Positions 1 to 9,545 are shown, numbered from the stretch's first letter. The stretch: 32,741 nt of DNA from an uncultured Clostridia bacterium (GCA_944391215.1 CALXSR010000041.1:1-32741); one strand, 5' to 3'. The notes: generated by a model not told the origin, from the sequence alone. Program-made: numbers and translations.

Positions 1-2
1 AC

Positions 3-482
3 GACTTAAATGAAGAAGATGCCGCTAATGTTTACCAAGCATTCCAACGCATTGCCGAACATAAAGAAACCGTCGGTACCCGTGAACTGGATGCCATCAT
101 CGCCTCCAGCGCGATGCAGGTACCCGCAGCCTATCATTTGGAAAGCTTTGTTATCACCTCCGGGAACACCATCAGCGCAACAGCAAACATGAAGTTGAGC
201 CGCGATGGTAAGTTGCTGGAAAGCGTCTGCCTTGGCGACGGCCCCATCGACGCAGCCATACTTGCCATTGAGCACATCGCCGGACAGCATTACGAGTTGG
301 ACGACTTCCAGATTCAGGCTGTCACCGAAGGGCGTGAAGCCATGGGCGAAACCATCGTTAAACTGCGCTCCAATGGCAAACTTTATTCCGGTCGTGGTAT
401 TTCTACCGACATCATCGGGGCAAGCATCCACGCCTATCTCAACGCCCTAAACAAAATTGTCTATGAGGAAAGCGGCAACTAA
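3..482 (+). CDS. LeuA-like acyltransferase, C-terminal regulatory part (5' truncated)
   Basis: The reading frame is open from the window edge to the TAA at 480-482, so only the last 159 residues are seen and the start lies outside. The sequence (for example ATANMKLSRDGKLLES, GDGPIDAAILAIE, GISTDIIGASIHAYLNALN) matches the C-terminal allosteric/dimer domain of the 2-isopropylmalate synthase / citramalate synthase family (LeuA_dimer). That family condenses acetyl-CoA with a 2-oxoacid in the cytoplasm. The catalytic TIM barrel is not in view, so 2-isopropylmalate, citramalate and homocitrate synthase cannot be told apart. The stop is 21 bp before the next gene, which has its own AAAGGAG, so it is very probably the upstream member of the operon with the acyl-CoA ligase fusion and nifJ. 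Family call is solid; substrate is open. Confidence 0.85.
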   Translation, partial: DLNEEDAANVYQAFQRIAEHKETVGTRELDAIIASSAMQVPAAYHLESFVITSGNTISATANMKLSRDGKLLESVCLGDGPIDAAILAIEHIAGQHYELDDFQIQAVTEGREAMGETIVKLRSNGKLYSGRGISTDIIGASIHAYLNALNKIVYEESGN

Positions 483-503
483 GCGCGAAAGGAGCAAACA
501 ATT

Positions 504-3023
504 ATGAATCTTTCTTTTTCTACCCGCGGCTGGAACGATTTATCATGGGCAGAACAACTTGAAACGGCGCAGCTTATGCATTTTGGCGGTGTGGAACTCC
601 ATAATCTACACCAGCAAAGCGCACTCACTGAACGCGGCGGCGCCTTCCATAAATATAATATTATGGCAACTGCACGCGAACTACGCGAAAAAAAATTACA
701 TGTACCCTGCCTTGATACCTCATGCGATCTTGCCACAGATGACTGTACAAATGTGCTTGCTACGCTTATGGCGATCGCACATGATATCGGCTGCCCCTAT
801 GTCAGCGCGCAGGTCATGCACGATGACGAACAGGCAGTCTATGACCGTCTTCATATTCTTCTTCCCATTGCAGAAAAAAATCAAGTTACGCTGCTCATTA
901 AGACCAAGGGTATTTACGCCGACACCGAACGGCTGCGCGCCGTGCTCAATAACTTTGCCAGCGACCAACTTGGCGCGCTTTGGAATGCACACCGCACCTA
1001 TCGTGACCGCGGTGAAACGGCAGATACTACAATTAAAAACCTCGGCGCTTATGTCTGCCATGTCCATTTATGTGATTCGGACGATAATGGCAGTTATAAT
1101 ATCATCGGTGAAGGAACGCTTCCTGTAGATGAAGTCATGCGGGCTTTATCTTCGGTAGACTATGACGGTTTTCTCTCTCTTGTATGGATGCCGGAATGGA
1201 TGCCCGACCTTGATGACCGCGATGTTATTTTCCCACACTTTGTCAACTATATGAACCGCTTTGAAAATCCTCGCGGCAAAAGAAAGGCGCTGTATGACAA
1301 TCACGACCACAGCGGCAAATTCATCTGGAAAAAGGATGAGCTGATCTCTGAAACATTCCCGCAAGTACTCGACCGCATAGTTGAAGAATTCCCAGATCAG
1401 TATTGCTTCAAATATACAACACTCGACTATACGCGTACCTATGAGGAGTTTCGCAACGACGTTGATACTTTCGCCCGGGCGCTTATCTCGCTAGGCGTTA
1501 AGCGCGGCAGTAAGGTTGCCATTTGGGCAACAAATGTGCCGGCCTGGTTCATCACCTTCTGGGCAACTACCAAACTGGGCGCCATCCTGGTAACAGTAAA
1601 TACTGCCTATAAGATTCATGAAGCGGAGTATCTGCTACGCCAGTCCGATACCCACACACTGGTAATGATTGACCACTGCCTGGACTCTGACTATCGCAGT
1701 ATTATCAATGAATTATGCCCTGAACTGGCCCAGACCAAGGCCGGCGAGCCGCTGCATTGCAAGAAGCTCCCGTTTTTGCGCAATGTCATCACTGTCGACT
1801 TCCGACAAAAAGGTAGCCTAACCTTTGATGAAGCAATGGAGCGGGCCGAGATGGTACCAGCCGGTGAACTGGCGCGCATGGCAGCGCAAACACGACCGGG
1901 CGACGTATGCAATATGCAGTATACCTCCGGTACAACGGGCTTTCCTAAGGGCGTTATGCTAACGCACTATAATATTGTTAACAATGGCAAATGCATCGGC
2001 GACCGTATGGATCTTTCCACTGCTGACCGCATGATGATCCAGGTTCCAATGTTCCACTGCTTCGGCATGGTATTGAGCATGACCGCAGCGATGACGCATG
2101 GCGCAACGATGTGCCCAATGCCATACTTTTCCGCAAAATCATCGCTGGCTTGTGTTCATCAAGAAAAAATTACCTGTTTTAATGGCGTGCCTACCATGTT
2201 CATCGCTATGTTTAATCACCCTGATTACAAAGCGACTGATTTTTCTCATATGCGCACCGGCATCATGGCCGGCTCCGGTTGTCCGCCGGAGCTGATGAAG
2301 CGGGCGGCACAACCGGACGAAATGAACATGACCGGTATTGTTTCCGTTTATGGACAGACCGAGACTGCACCTGGTAATACGATGTCTGCCTGGGATGATC
2401 CACTCGACATCCGTACGGAAACGGTAGGCTACGCCTTCCCGCATGTGCAGTGCAAGGTTGTCGATCCGGAAACAGGCGAAGAGGTCCCCAACGGCGTTAA
2501 CGGTGAATTCTGCGCCCGTGGCTATAACACCATGAAGGGTTATTACAAAATGCCCGGCGCCACCTATGAAACCATTGATGCGGACGGCTGGCTTCATTCC
2601 GGCGACCTGGCTTGTCGAGATGAACACGGCAATTACCGCATCACCGGTCGATTGAAAGATATGATTATCCGTGGCGGTGAAAATATTTATCCCAAAGAAA
2701 TTGAAGAATTTATTTATACCCATCCCGCTGTGCGCGACGTACAAGTCATTGGTGTACCCGACAAAAAATACGGCGAAGAAGCAATGGCATGTATCATCCT
2801 CAAGGACGATACAAACTGCACCGTTGAGGAAATGAAAGACTATATCCAAAGTCACATGGCACGACATAAAGTGCCCAAATATATCGAATTTGTCGATGCG
2901 TTTCCCATGAACGCCGCCGGTAAAATTCAAAAGTATAAAATGCGGGAAGCTGCTATCGAGCGTCTTGGTTTGGCCAACGCTGCCGGCATCGATACCGCGA
3001 AAGGAGCAAAGCAAAATGAGTAA
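504..3023 (+). CDS. Fusion: xylose-isomerase-like TIM barrel + AMP-forming acyl-CoA ligase
   Basis: An 839-residue protein starting at ATG 504 behind AAAGGAG. Residues 1 to about 255 resemble the sugar phosphate isomerase/epimerase (AP endonuclease 2) TIM barrel: GGVELHN, then HVHLCDSD and GEGTLPVDE. Residues about 275-820 are an AMP-forming acyl-CoA synthetase: phosphate loop YTSGTTGFPKGV from Y473, YGQTE, a GWLHSGDLACRDEHG hinge region and the C-terminal AGKIQK with the catalytic lysine at K807. The ligase half should activate a carboxylic acid with ATP and CoA in the cytoplasm. The barrel looks catalytically damaged: positions where the family normally carries metal ligands read K133, N161 and V227, while the His of HVHL (186/188) remains. 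The last 8 bases overlap nifJ, implying translational coupling. The acid substrate is unknown; medium-chain fatty or branched/aromatic acids are possible. Confidence 0.9.
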   Translation: MNLSFSTRGWNDLSWAEQLETAQLMHFGGVELHNLHQQSALTERGGAFHKYNIMATARELREKKLHVPCLDTSCDLATDDCTNVLATLMAIAHDIGCPYVSAQVMHDDEQAVYDRLHILLPIAEKNQVTLLIKTKGIYADTERLRAVLNNFASDQLGALWNAHRTYRDRGETADTTIKNLGAYVCHVHLCDSDDNGSYNIIGEGTLPVDEVMRALSSVDYDGFLSLVWMPEWMPDLDDRDVIFPHFVNYMNRFENPRGKRKALYDNHDHSGKFIWKKDELISETFPQVLDRIVEEFPDQYCFKYTTLDYTRTYEEFRNDVDTFARALISLGVKRGSKVAIWATNVPAWFITFWATTKLGAILVTVNTAYKIHEAEYLLRQSDTHTLVMIDHCLDSDYRSIINELCPELAQTKAGEPLHCKKLPFLRNVITVDFRQKGSLTFDEAMERAEMVPAGELARMAAQTRPGDVCNMQYTSGTTGFPKGVMLTHYNIVNNGKCIGDRMDLSTADRMMIQVPMFHCFGMVLSMTAAMTHGATMCPMPYFSAKSSLACVHQEKITCFNGVPTMFIAMFNHPDYKATDFSHMRTGIMAGSGCPPELMKRAAQPDEMNMTGIVSVYGQTETAPGNTMSAWDDPLDIRTETVGYAFPHVQCKVVDPETGEEVPNGVNGEFCARGYNTMKGYYKMPGATYETIDADGWLHSGDLACRDEHGNYRITGRLKDMIIRGGENIYPKEIEEFIYTHPAVRDVQVIGVPDKKYGEEAMACIILKDDTNCTVEEMKDYIQSHMARHKVPKYIEFVDAFPMNAAGKIQKYKMREAAIERLGLANAAGIDTAKGAKQNE

Positions 3024-6000
3024 ATTTGTTACATTGGACGGCAATGAAGCCGCAGCACATATCGCTTATGCGCTTAGCGAAATTGCCGCCATTTATCCCA
3101 TTACCCCCTCGTCCCCAATGGCGGGCAAAACCGATGCCTGGTCGGCGCGCGGCAAGAAAAACCTTTTTGGACAAACCGTATCCTTAATTGAAATGCAATC
3201 CGAAGCCGGTGCGATTGGCGCGGTACATGGTGCGCTACAATCCGGCGCACTGGCTACCACCTTTACCTCAAGCCAAGGATTGATGCTGATGATCCCTGTA
3301 CTACACCGCATCGCCGGGGAACGGCTCCCCGCTGTATTACATATTGCTTCTCGCACCGTGGGCACGCATGCTATGAGCATCTTCGGCGACCATTCGGATG
3401 TAATGAATTGTCGCCAAACAGGTTTTGCCATGTTGTGCAGCGGTAGTGTGCAGGAAACAATGGACCTGGCCGGTGTTGCCCACTTGGCCGCCATCCGTAG
3501 TCGCGTACCATTCATGCACTTTTTCGACGGCTTCCGCACTTCGCATCAAATCGAAAAGGTGGAAGAACTCCCTTATGAAGTGTTAGCAAACTTATTGGAT
3601 AAAGACGCGCTGCAAGCTTTCCGCGACAGCGCCTTAAACCCGGAACACCCCACACTACGTAATACCGTACAAAACGGCGACATCTATTTCCAAGTACGCG
3701 AAGCAAACAACCCTTTTTACGAGGCATTGCCCGCCGTGGTTGAAGATTATCTCTGCAAAATTAACAAGGCAACCGGCAGAGACTATCACCTATTTAACTA
3801 CTACGGCGCTTCCGATGCAACGGAGGTTGTAATTGCCATGGGCAGCGTTTCCGGCGCAGCAAGTGAAGCGGTGGACTATCTCAATGCTCACGGCCGTAAG
3901 GTCGGCTTTATACAGGTTCATTTATTTCGCCCGTTTTCCTGTCAGGCGCTGTTGGCCGCTATCCCGCAAACAGTCAAAGCTATCGCTGTGCTAGACCGCT
4001 GCAAAGAAATGGGTAGCGCTGGAGAACCGCTCTATCAGGATGTCTGCACGGCCTTTACCGGTAGTAAACGCAATGTGCGTATCCTTGGTGGACGTTATGG
4101 ACTTTCCTCCAAAGATACTTCTCCCGAACAAATTGTTGCCACATTTGATAATTTACTGGCTGCTACACCCATCAACAGTTTTACCATTGGCATCAACGAT
4201 GATGTAACCCACCGCTCGCTACCATTGCCAGTCTGCCCCGGTATCGGCGACGCGGATATGGTAAGCTGCAAGTTCTGGGGACTTGGCAGCGACGGTACAG
4301 TAGGCGCTAACCATAATACGGTTAAAATTATTAATGATAAAACAAACTATTATGCACAGGCATATTTTGAATACGATACCAAAAAATCCTTCGGTATCAC
4401 CAAAAGCCATCTGCGCTTCGGCCCAAAACCCATTCGCAGCGCTTACTATGTGAAACAAGCAGATTTTGTTGCCTGTCATAACCAAACCTATCTCGGTAAG
4501 TATGAGATGGTCGAGGAATTAAAGGACGGCGGTACCTTCCTACTTAACTGCACTTGGAAACCGGAAGAGCTTTCCAGCAAACTGCCTGCCGCCGTACGCG
4601 CTGAACTTGCCAAAAAACATGCTCACTTCTATATTATAAATGCAACTGCCATTGCTGAAGAACTTGGACTGGGCAATCGTATCAATACCGTATTGCAAGC
4701 AGCCTTTTTCGCCCTTGCCGGCATCCTGCCCATTGAAGAAGCGCTCAATTATATGAAAGACGCCGCTCGTCAAAGCTACTTCACCAAAGGCGATGCTGTT
4801 GTTGCGCAAAATCTCGCCGCTATCGAACGTGGCGCAAACAGCGTTATCGCCGTTCCCATTCCTGCCGAATGGGCAAACGCAACGGAGCAAACGGTGGAAG
4901 CCGACGTACCCGCTGTTATCAAAAATATCCTCTTCCCTATTATCTCGCAAAAAGGAGATGATTTGCCTGTTTCAGCATTTTGCGGCTATGAGGACGGCCA
5001 TATCGACATGGGCCTTACTGCCTATGAAAAACGAGGCATTGCCATGCATATCCCGCAATGGGACGCACAAAAGTGCCTGCAATGTAACCGTTGCGCACTT
5101 GTTTGCCCGCACGCAGTCATCCGTCCTTATCTGCTCCAAGCAGATGAAGTGGCCGCTGCACCGGAGGGCTTTATCACCGTACCAGCTAAAGGCGCGCAGG
5201 AGTTCTCCTATTCCCTACAAATTTCCGCCTACGACTGCACGGGCTGCGGTAGCTGCGCTGCCGTCTGCCCAGCAAAAGACAAAGCACTTACCATGGCGCC
5301 GGCATTACTCACCAAGGAGCAAAGCGAATGCTGGGAATACGGCTTAAGTCTTTCCGACAAAGGCGATCGCTTTAACCCTTATACCGTCAAAGGCAGCCAA
5401 TTCCGCCAGCCGCTGGTAGAATTTTCCGGCGCTTGCGCTGGCTGCGGTGAAACCCCCTATGCCAAGCTTTTAACCCAGCTTTTCGGAGACCGCGTCTATT
5501 GGGCCAATGCTACGGGTTGCTCGCAAGCCTGGGGTGCGCCGATGCCCAGCATTCCCTACACCGTCAACAAGCGCGGTCATGGCGTGGCCTGGACAAATAG
5601 TCTTTTTGAAAATAATGCCGAGCTAACATTAGGGCTATTTTTAGGAGTACGCCAGCAACGCGAAGGACAGAAAATGAAGATCGAAGCTCTGTTGGAGGCC
5701 GGCTGCTCTGATACAGTTCGTACCGCCGCACTAGATTGGCTTGCTACTTATGATGATTTTCAGGCCTCGCGCCAAACCAGTGATGCGCTCATTGCTGCAC
5801 TGCAAGCCGACGGCAGCAATGCGGCAAAGGAAATTCTCAAACGCGCCGATCAGCTTGCTAAAAAATGCTTCTGGATGTACGGTGGCGATGGTTGGGCATA
5901 TGACATCGGCTTTGGCGGCCTAGATCATGTCATCGCAACCGGCGAGGATATCAATGTTTTTGTCGTCGATACTGAGGTCTATTCCAATACCGGCGGCCAA

Positions 6001-6510
6001 TCGTCCAAAGCAACGCCGTTGGGCGCGGTGGCACAGTTTGCCGATTCCGGCAAGCGCACCCGTAAAAAAGACCTTTGTTCCATCTTCCGCACCTACGGCA
6101 ATGTCTATGTTGCCCAGGTCGCTATGGGCGCCGACCCCAACCAGCTGCTAAAAGCCATCCGCGAGGCGGAAGCACATAAAGGGCCGTCTCTCATCGTCGC
6201 CTATACGCCCTGCATCTCGCATGGCATTAAAGCGGGTATGAATAATGTGCAAGAGGAAATGAAGCGCGCTGTGGACGCTGGCTATTGGCTGCTTTATCGC
6301 TACGATCCTAAAAGGGACACCCCCCTAATGCTCGACTCTAAAGCGCCCTCTTTGGACTATCAATCCTTCCTCGAGGGGGAAGTGCGCTATGCTTCCCTCA
6401 AACGCACTTTCCCTGAAAATGCAGCACGCTATTTCAGTACCGCTGCCAAGGAAGCCCAAGAGCGCTATGAAAAATATAGAGCTATGGCAGAAAATACCAA
6501 ACAGGAATAA
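3016..6510 (+). CDS. nifJ: Pyruvate:ferredoxin (flavodoxin) oxidoreductase
   Basis: A 1164-residue single-chain PFOR, the usual length for the fused homodimeric type. It oxidises pyruvate plus CoA to acetyl-CoA and CO2 and reduces ferredoxin or flavodoxin. Visible in order: N-terminal pyrophosphate-domain motif YPITPSSPMA (about 27-36), a gamma-type domain in the middle, two 4Fe-4S sites (C687/690/693/697 and C741/744/747/751), the proximal-cluster and TPP-domain motif CAGCGETPY from C807, and GGDGWAYDIG from 956 with SNTGGQSSKATPLG after it. The longer frame opens at TTG 2965, but ATG 3016 has AAGGAG at 3001-3006 and starts with the typical MSKFVTLDGNEA, so it is chosen. It overlaps the ligase gene by 8 bp. 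All cluster cysteines are present, so it should be active. Confidence 0.97.
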   Translation: MSKFVTLDGNEAAAHIAYALSEIAAIYPITPSSPMAGKTDAWSARGKKNLFGQTVSLIEMQSEAGAIGAVHGALQSGALATTFTSSQGLMLMIPVLHRIAGERLPAVLHIASRTVGTHAMSIFGDHSDVMNCRQTGFAMLCSGSVQETMDLAGVAHLAAIRSRVPFMHFFDGFRTSHQIEKVEELPYEVLANLLDKDALQAFRDSALNPEHPTLRNTVQNGDIYFQVREANNPFYEALPAVVEDYLCKINKATGRDYHLFNYYGASDATEVVIAMGSVSGAASEAVDYLNAHGRKVGFIQVHLFRPFSCQALLAAIPQTVKAIAVLDRCKEMGSAGEPLYQDVCTAFTGSKRNVRILGGRYGLSSKDTSPEQIVATFDNLLAATPINSFTIGINDDVTHRSLPLPVCPGIGDADMVSCKFWGLGSDGTVGANHNTVKIINDKTNYYAQAYFEYDTKKSFGITKSHLRFGPKPIRSAYYVKQADFVACHNQTYLGKYEMVEELKDGGTFLLNCTWKPEELSSKLPAAVRAELAKKHAHFYIINATAIAEELGLGNRINTVLQAAFFALAGILPIEEALNYMKDAARQSYFTKGDAVVAQNLAAIERGANSVIAVPIPAEWANATEQTVEADVPAVIKNILFPIISQKGDDLPVSAFCGYEDGHIDMGLTAYEKRGIAMHIPQWDAQKCLQCNRCALVCPHAVIRPYLLQADEVAAAPEGFITVPAKGAQEFSYSLQISAYDCTGCGSCAAVCPAKDKALTMAPALLTKEQSECWEYGLSLSDKGDRFNPYTVKGSQFRQPLVEFSGACAGCGETPYAKLLTQLFGDRVYWANATGCSQAWGAPMPSIPYTVNKRGHGVAWTNSLFENNAELTLGLFLGVRQQREGQKMKIEALLEAGCSDTVRTAALDWLATYDDFQASRQTSDALIAALQADGSNAAKEILKRADQLAKKCFWMYGGDGWAYDIGFGGLDHVIATGEDINVFVVDTEVYSNTGGQSSKATPLGAVAQFADSGKRTRKKDLCSIFRTYGNVYVAQVAMGADPNQLLKAIREAEAHKGPSLIVAYTPCISHGIKAGMNNVQEEMKRAVDAGYWLLYRYDPKRDTPLMLDSKAPSLDYQSFLEGEVRYASLKRTFPENAARYFSTAAKEAQERYEKYRAMAENTKQE

Positions 6511-6872
6511 AAGAGCAAAGTTTGTGAAACAATCAGGCGGGTATGGCGTTTGACGTGCCCGCCTAGCAATAACTTGCTCCACAGCAAAACATGCGTACTC
6601 ATAATTTAGGCAAAAGTAAAGAGGCAATACTACCTGATACCAAAGGGTAAAAGAGCCTCTTTACCTTCAAAAATCACCCCAAATACAAGTTATCATCTAT
6701 CTTCAGTAGGTCAGCGGTTTCAGTCCGTTCCCTTGCTCCTAATTGACTGTTGTGGTTAAGCCAGATATCTTTTATTCTGTAAAAATAGAATAGGGCCGTT
6801 GCTAAGAATTAATTTAAAACTTGCAAAGGCCCTATTTTGTTACCCTTTTATTACCCTTACCCATCACTATTT
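6511..6872. other. Intergenic region after nifJ with two plus-strand hairpins
   Basis: No gene is seen here. It holds a GC-rich hairpin just after nifJ (6536-6563, GGCGGG against CCCGCC, without a T tract), a perfect 9-bp stem at 6617-6625/6655-6663 (TAAAGAGGC/GCCTCTTTA) with a small TACC/GGTA hairpin inside its loop, and the convergent terminator listed separately. The two hairpins may end or stabilise the nifJ transcript. Base composition drops from GC-rich to AT-rich across this gap. Confidence 0.5.
6789..6836 (-). terminator. Rho-independent terminator of the aldehyde dehydrogenase gene (possibly bidirectional)
   Basis: A perfect 9-bp stem AATAGGGCC/GGCCCTATT (6789-6797 and 6828-6836) encloses a loop that can itself pair partly (TTGCTAAG with CTTGCAA). 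Read on the minus strand it is followed by TTCTATTTTT. On the plus strand it is followed by TTGTTACCCTTTT, a weaker tract, so it may also stop read-through from nifJ. Confidence 0.7.
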
Positions 6873-8311
6873 TTAAAGCACATCTCTTAGGAAAATTGTT
6901 TTTATTTTGGTAAATTCTTTCAATGTTTCTGAAATTCCCTCTACCCCCAAACCAGATTGTTTATGTCCGCCAAAAGGCTGATAGATACTGCGATAAGAAC
7001 CGTGTCCGCCAATAACCATAGCGCCGGTATCGACACTTTTGGCAACTTGGAACGCTACTTTCATATCATGCGTTAAAATACCGCCAGAAAGCCCATAAGA
7101 AGATTGATTGGCAATCGCAATGGCTTCTTCTACCGTATCAAAACCTAAAATGGCAAATACCGGTCCAAAAATTTCTAAATCCTTGGCAATATCCATATCC
7201 GGCCGGATATCCCCTAAAACAGTCGGAGTAAAAAATGCGCCGTTGCGCGTTCCGCCATAACACAAAGTAGCTCCTTGCTGGATGGTACGCAATACTTGAT
7301 GTTCCACTGTTATGGCAGCTTTTTCGCTAACAAGAGGCCCAACTTCCACATCCTCCTGCATGGGATCTCCTATTTTTGCTTCTTTCAAACGCGCCACTAA
7401 TGTATCAGTAAATTCTTTGCGGATACGATTATGTACCAATAATCGTTTACTGCCATTACAAGCCTGTCCAGTATTCCGCAAACGGCCGGCGCAAGCTTCT
7501 TCTATCGCTTTATCCAACTCAAAATCATCCATAATCATCAAAATATCATTGCCGCCGAGTTCTAAAAAAACATGTTGCAAATGGTCGGCTGCCATACGCA
7601 TAATATCTTTTCCTACTTCCGTAGAGCCAGTAAGCGTAACGCCATTGACCGCTTTATCGTTTATCAACCACTGTCCCAGCTCTGAGCCGCTGCCGGTAAT
7701 GACTTGTAATGTTTTCCCCGGAACCCCAGCCTGATGGGCTAAATTGGCCAACAAAATAGCACTTAATGGAGTATCTGACGCTGGTTTTACAATAACAGCA
7801 TTCCCGGCCACCAAGCATGGAGCAACCTTATGGGCAAACATACTCAATGGAAAATTGAAAGGACAAATGGCTACAATAACCCCTAATGGTTCATAAATCG
7901 TAAAAATCATATCGTGCTCCCGCCCTTTTTCGCTAAAAACAGGCATGGATTTTCCATAAAGAGTCGTTCCCGCAGCCAAATAGCCATCCAATGTTTGACA
8001 AATGGAATCCACTTCACCACGCGCTTGGGCCAAAGGTTTCCCACATTCCCTGGTGATCGCTTGCGCTAATTCTTCCTGATGATCCTGTACCAAAGCAATA
8101 AAATGACGTAAAATTTCATTGCGTTGGTAAAGAGGCAGCGCTACCCATTCTTTTTGACCTTCGACTGCAGAAGCAATAGCAAATTTCGCATCCTCCACTG
8201 TCGCTCTTGGCACCGCACCGTATCAAAAACTTGGCCATTTGCCGGATTAACCACCTCCATAGTCGCCCCATTGGCAGCATCAGCCCATTTTCCCCCCAAA
8301 AGCATTTGCAT
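6873..8311 (-). pseudogene. NAD(P)-dependent aldehyde dehydrogenase, frameshifted by a 5-bp tandem duplication
   Basis: Joined across one frameshift this is a normal 477-residue aldehyde dehydrogenase. The start is ATG 8311 (MQMLLGGKWADAANG) with AAGGGAGGAA at 8321-8330. After residue 32 (VFDTV) the frame breaks: the sequence CACCG is present twice in a row (8211-8215 and 8216-8220), and deleting one copy restores VFDTV-PRATVEDAK. The downstream frame is intact for 445 residues and has the cofactor-site motif CPFNFPLS, the catalytic Glu in LELGGND (joined residue 249), the nucleophile Cys in GQAC (283) and EIFGPVFA. It resembles succinate-semialdehyde / lactaldehyde / glycolaldehyde dehydrogenases; the substrate is not fixed. 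A GTG at 8213 could open the long frame but has no ribosome binding site and would lose the N-terminal strands. Convergent with nifJ, with its own terminator. Confidence 0.85.
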
Positions 8312-8385
8312 AATACAAAATTCCTCCCTTATTTTTTGATAAAATATACCAAACGCTGTCTTATAGATCATAAATAAAAAAATGA

Positions 8386-8439
8386 ATTGTAGGAATATTT
8401 CGATAGCACGTTATATTCTATCAAGAATAACGATACAAT
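8386..8439. promoter_or_regulatory. Imperfect dyad upstream of the aldehyde dehydrogenase
   Basis: In the gap upstream of the aldehyde dehydrogenase, ATTGTA (8386-8391) faces TACAAT (8434-8439), and inside it GATAG (8402-8406) faces CTATC (8418-8422). It could be an operator or an RNA hairpin in the leader. The match is imperfect and no known operator is recognised. Confidence 0.3.
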
Positions 8440-8454
8440 GCAAGAGGCTTTTTC

Positions 8455-8488
8455 TTATAAAAAATCGCCAGTTCATGAGAACTGGCGA
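8455..8488 (-). terminator. Strong terminator of the creatininase gene
   Basis: A perfect 10-bp stem (TCGCCAGTTC 8465-8474, loop ATGA, GAACTGGCGA 8479-8488) is followed on the minus strand by an unbroken run of six T and TATAAG. It lies 28 bp beyond the creatininase stop and separates that gene from the aldehyde dehydrogenase, so these two genes probably have separate transcripts. Confidence 0.88.
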
Positions 8489-8516
8489 CCCATTCTTATG
8501 GCAAGAAAAGCTACTA

Positions 8517-9290
8517 TTATTCTATTTCAACCTTATGAAAGGCCATGATAAAATCTGCAACATGGCTGGCTACCGCTGCTAACATCTCTTTTCCCCATTC
8601 GGCAGTAGCGGTATGCGGATGATCGTTTCCGCTCCAACCATTGGGCACCATTTTTCGATAATTGCGCGGCACAAGAAATTTAACCCCTTTATATTCTATT
8701 TTATTCATGCCGACATAAGGCATATTTTCTGCTAGTTTATGCCGGATCAAAGGTTGACAGGATTCCATATGCACCCAATTAGGATTGATCCCCATTACGG
8801 CCGCTGTTTCTACCCCGCTGGCATGTCCGCCATTTGGCCATTTTTCATTGATATCGCCAACACAATCCCACCAATCCACAATAGCCGCCAAAGCGCCTTT
8901 GGTATCCAAATCAACGGCAACTTCAGTTAAAACAGAGGTATTCCCGGCATGCCCATTCAAAAAGATAAATTTACGCACCCCGTAAGCAAATAAATCTTCG
9001 CATAATTTATTCATTACTTTTTTTAGAAGATCCGTTCCTAACGACATGGTTCCAGGAAAACCTCTATGATAATCAGCAACGCCATAAGGAATATGCGGCG
9101 CAATTAAAAGCTCCATTTTGCCTTGTAGATTTTCCTCAATCAAATCCGTCAAACGTGCCGGCACAATATTATCAGTCCCCATCGCTAAATGCTGCCCATG
9201 GTTCTCCACACTGCCAACAGAAATCATAACCATATCATTTTTTTTAAAATACGCCTCTGCCTGCACCCAGGTAATTTGTTCTAATCGCAT
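8517..9290 (-). CDS. Creatininase-family amidohydrolase
   Basis: A 257-residue protein of the creatininase / creatinine amidohydrolase family, metal-dependent cytoplasmic enzymes that open cyclic amides. The metal-site motifs are clear: GSVENHGQHLAMGTD (E29, H31, H34, D40), FLNGHAGN (H114) and GGHASGVETA (E161). Start ATG 9290 has AAAGGAGG just upstream on the minus strand. The family also includes members acting on other lactams, formamides and peptide-like cofactors, so creatinine is not proven. It sits between its own strong terminator and the divergent dinB control region, so it is probably monocistronic. The deaminase-like amidohydrolases at 16868-21442 could act on related small nitrogen compounds, which is inference only. 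Confidence 0.88.
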   Translation of the reverse strand: MRLEQITWVQAEAYFKKNDMVMISVGSVENHGQHLAMGTDNIVPARLTDLIEENLQGKMELLIAPHIPYGVADYHRGFPGTMSLGTDLLKKVMNKLCEDLFAYGVRKFIFLNGHAGNTSVLTEVAVDLDTKGALAAIVDWWDCVGDINEKWPNGGHASGVETAAVMGINPNWVHMESCQPLIRHKLAENMPYVGMNKIEYKGVKFLVPRNYRKMVPNGWSGNDHPHTATAEWGKEMLAAVASHVADFIMAFHKVEIE

Positions 9291-9506
9291 CTATCGAACC
9301 TCCTTTATCCCATTTCAGTAAAAACAACTTTATTTTAACCAATTCCAGAAACAATGTAAAGGAAATATATCGGTACAACAAATTTGCCCTGCACTTTACT
9401 TCTTATCTCACCTATTATTCGACATATTATTCCACTTATTTTTCCTTATCTTCTCTCCTATTGTTTTACTCATGATTTTATCCATAAAAGTAACAATTCT
9501 TTCCAT

Positions 9507-9535
9507 TTGCATTCCATCTTTTTTTGCGGTAAAAT
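9507..9535 (+). promoter_or_regulatory. Probable sigma-A promoter of dinB
   Basis: TTGCAT at 9507-9512 and TAAAAT at 9530-9535 are separated by exactly 17 bp. Transcription would start about 9542-9546, inside or at the edge of the LexA box, which is the expected arrangement for repression. The remaining gap (9291-9506) between the divergent genes shows no other feature. Confidence 0.65.
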
Positions 9536-9545
9536 AACCATATAG

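Noticed and set aside
6536-6563. GC hairpin after nifJ as an intrinsic terminator
   Set aside because: No T tract follows, so it is noted only as a hairpin.
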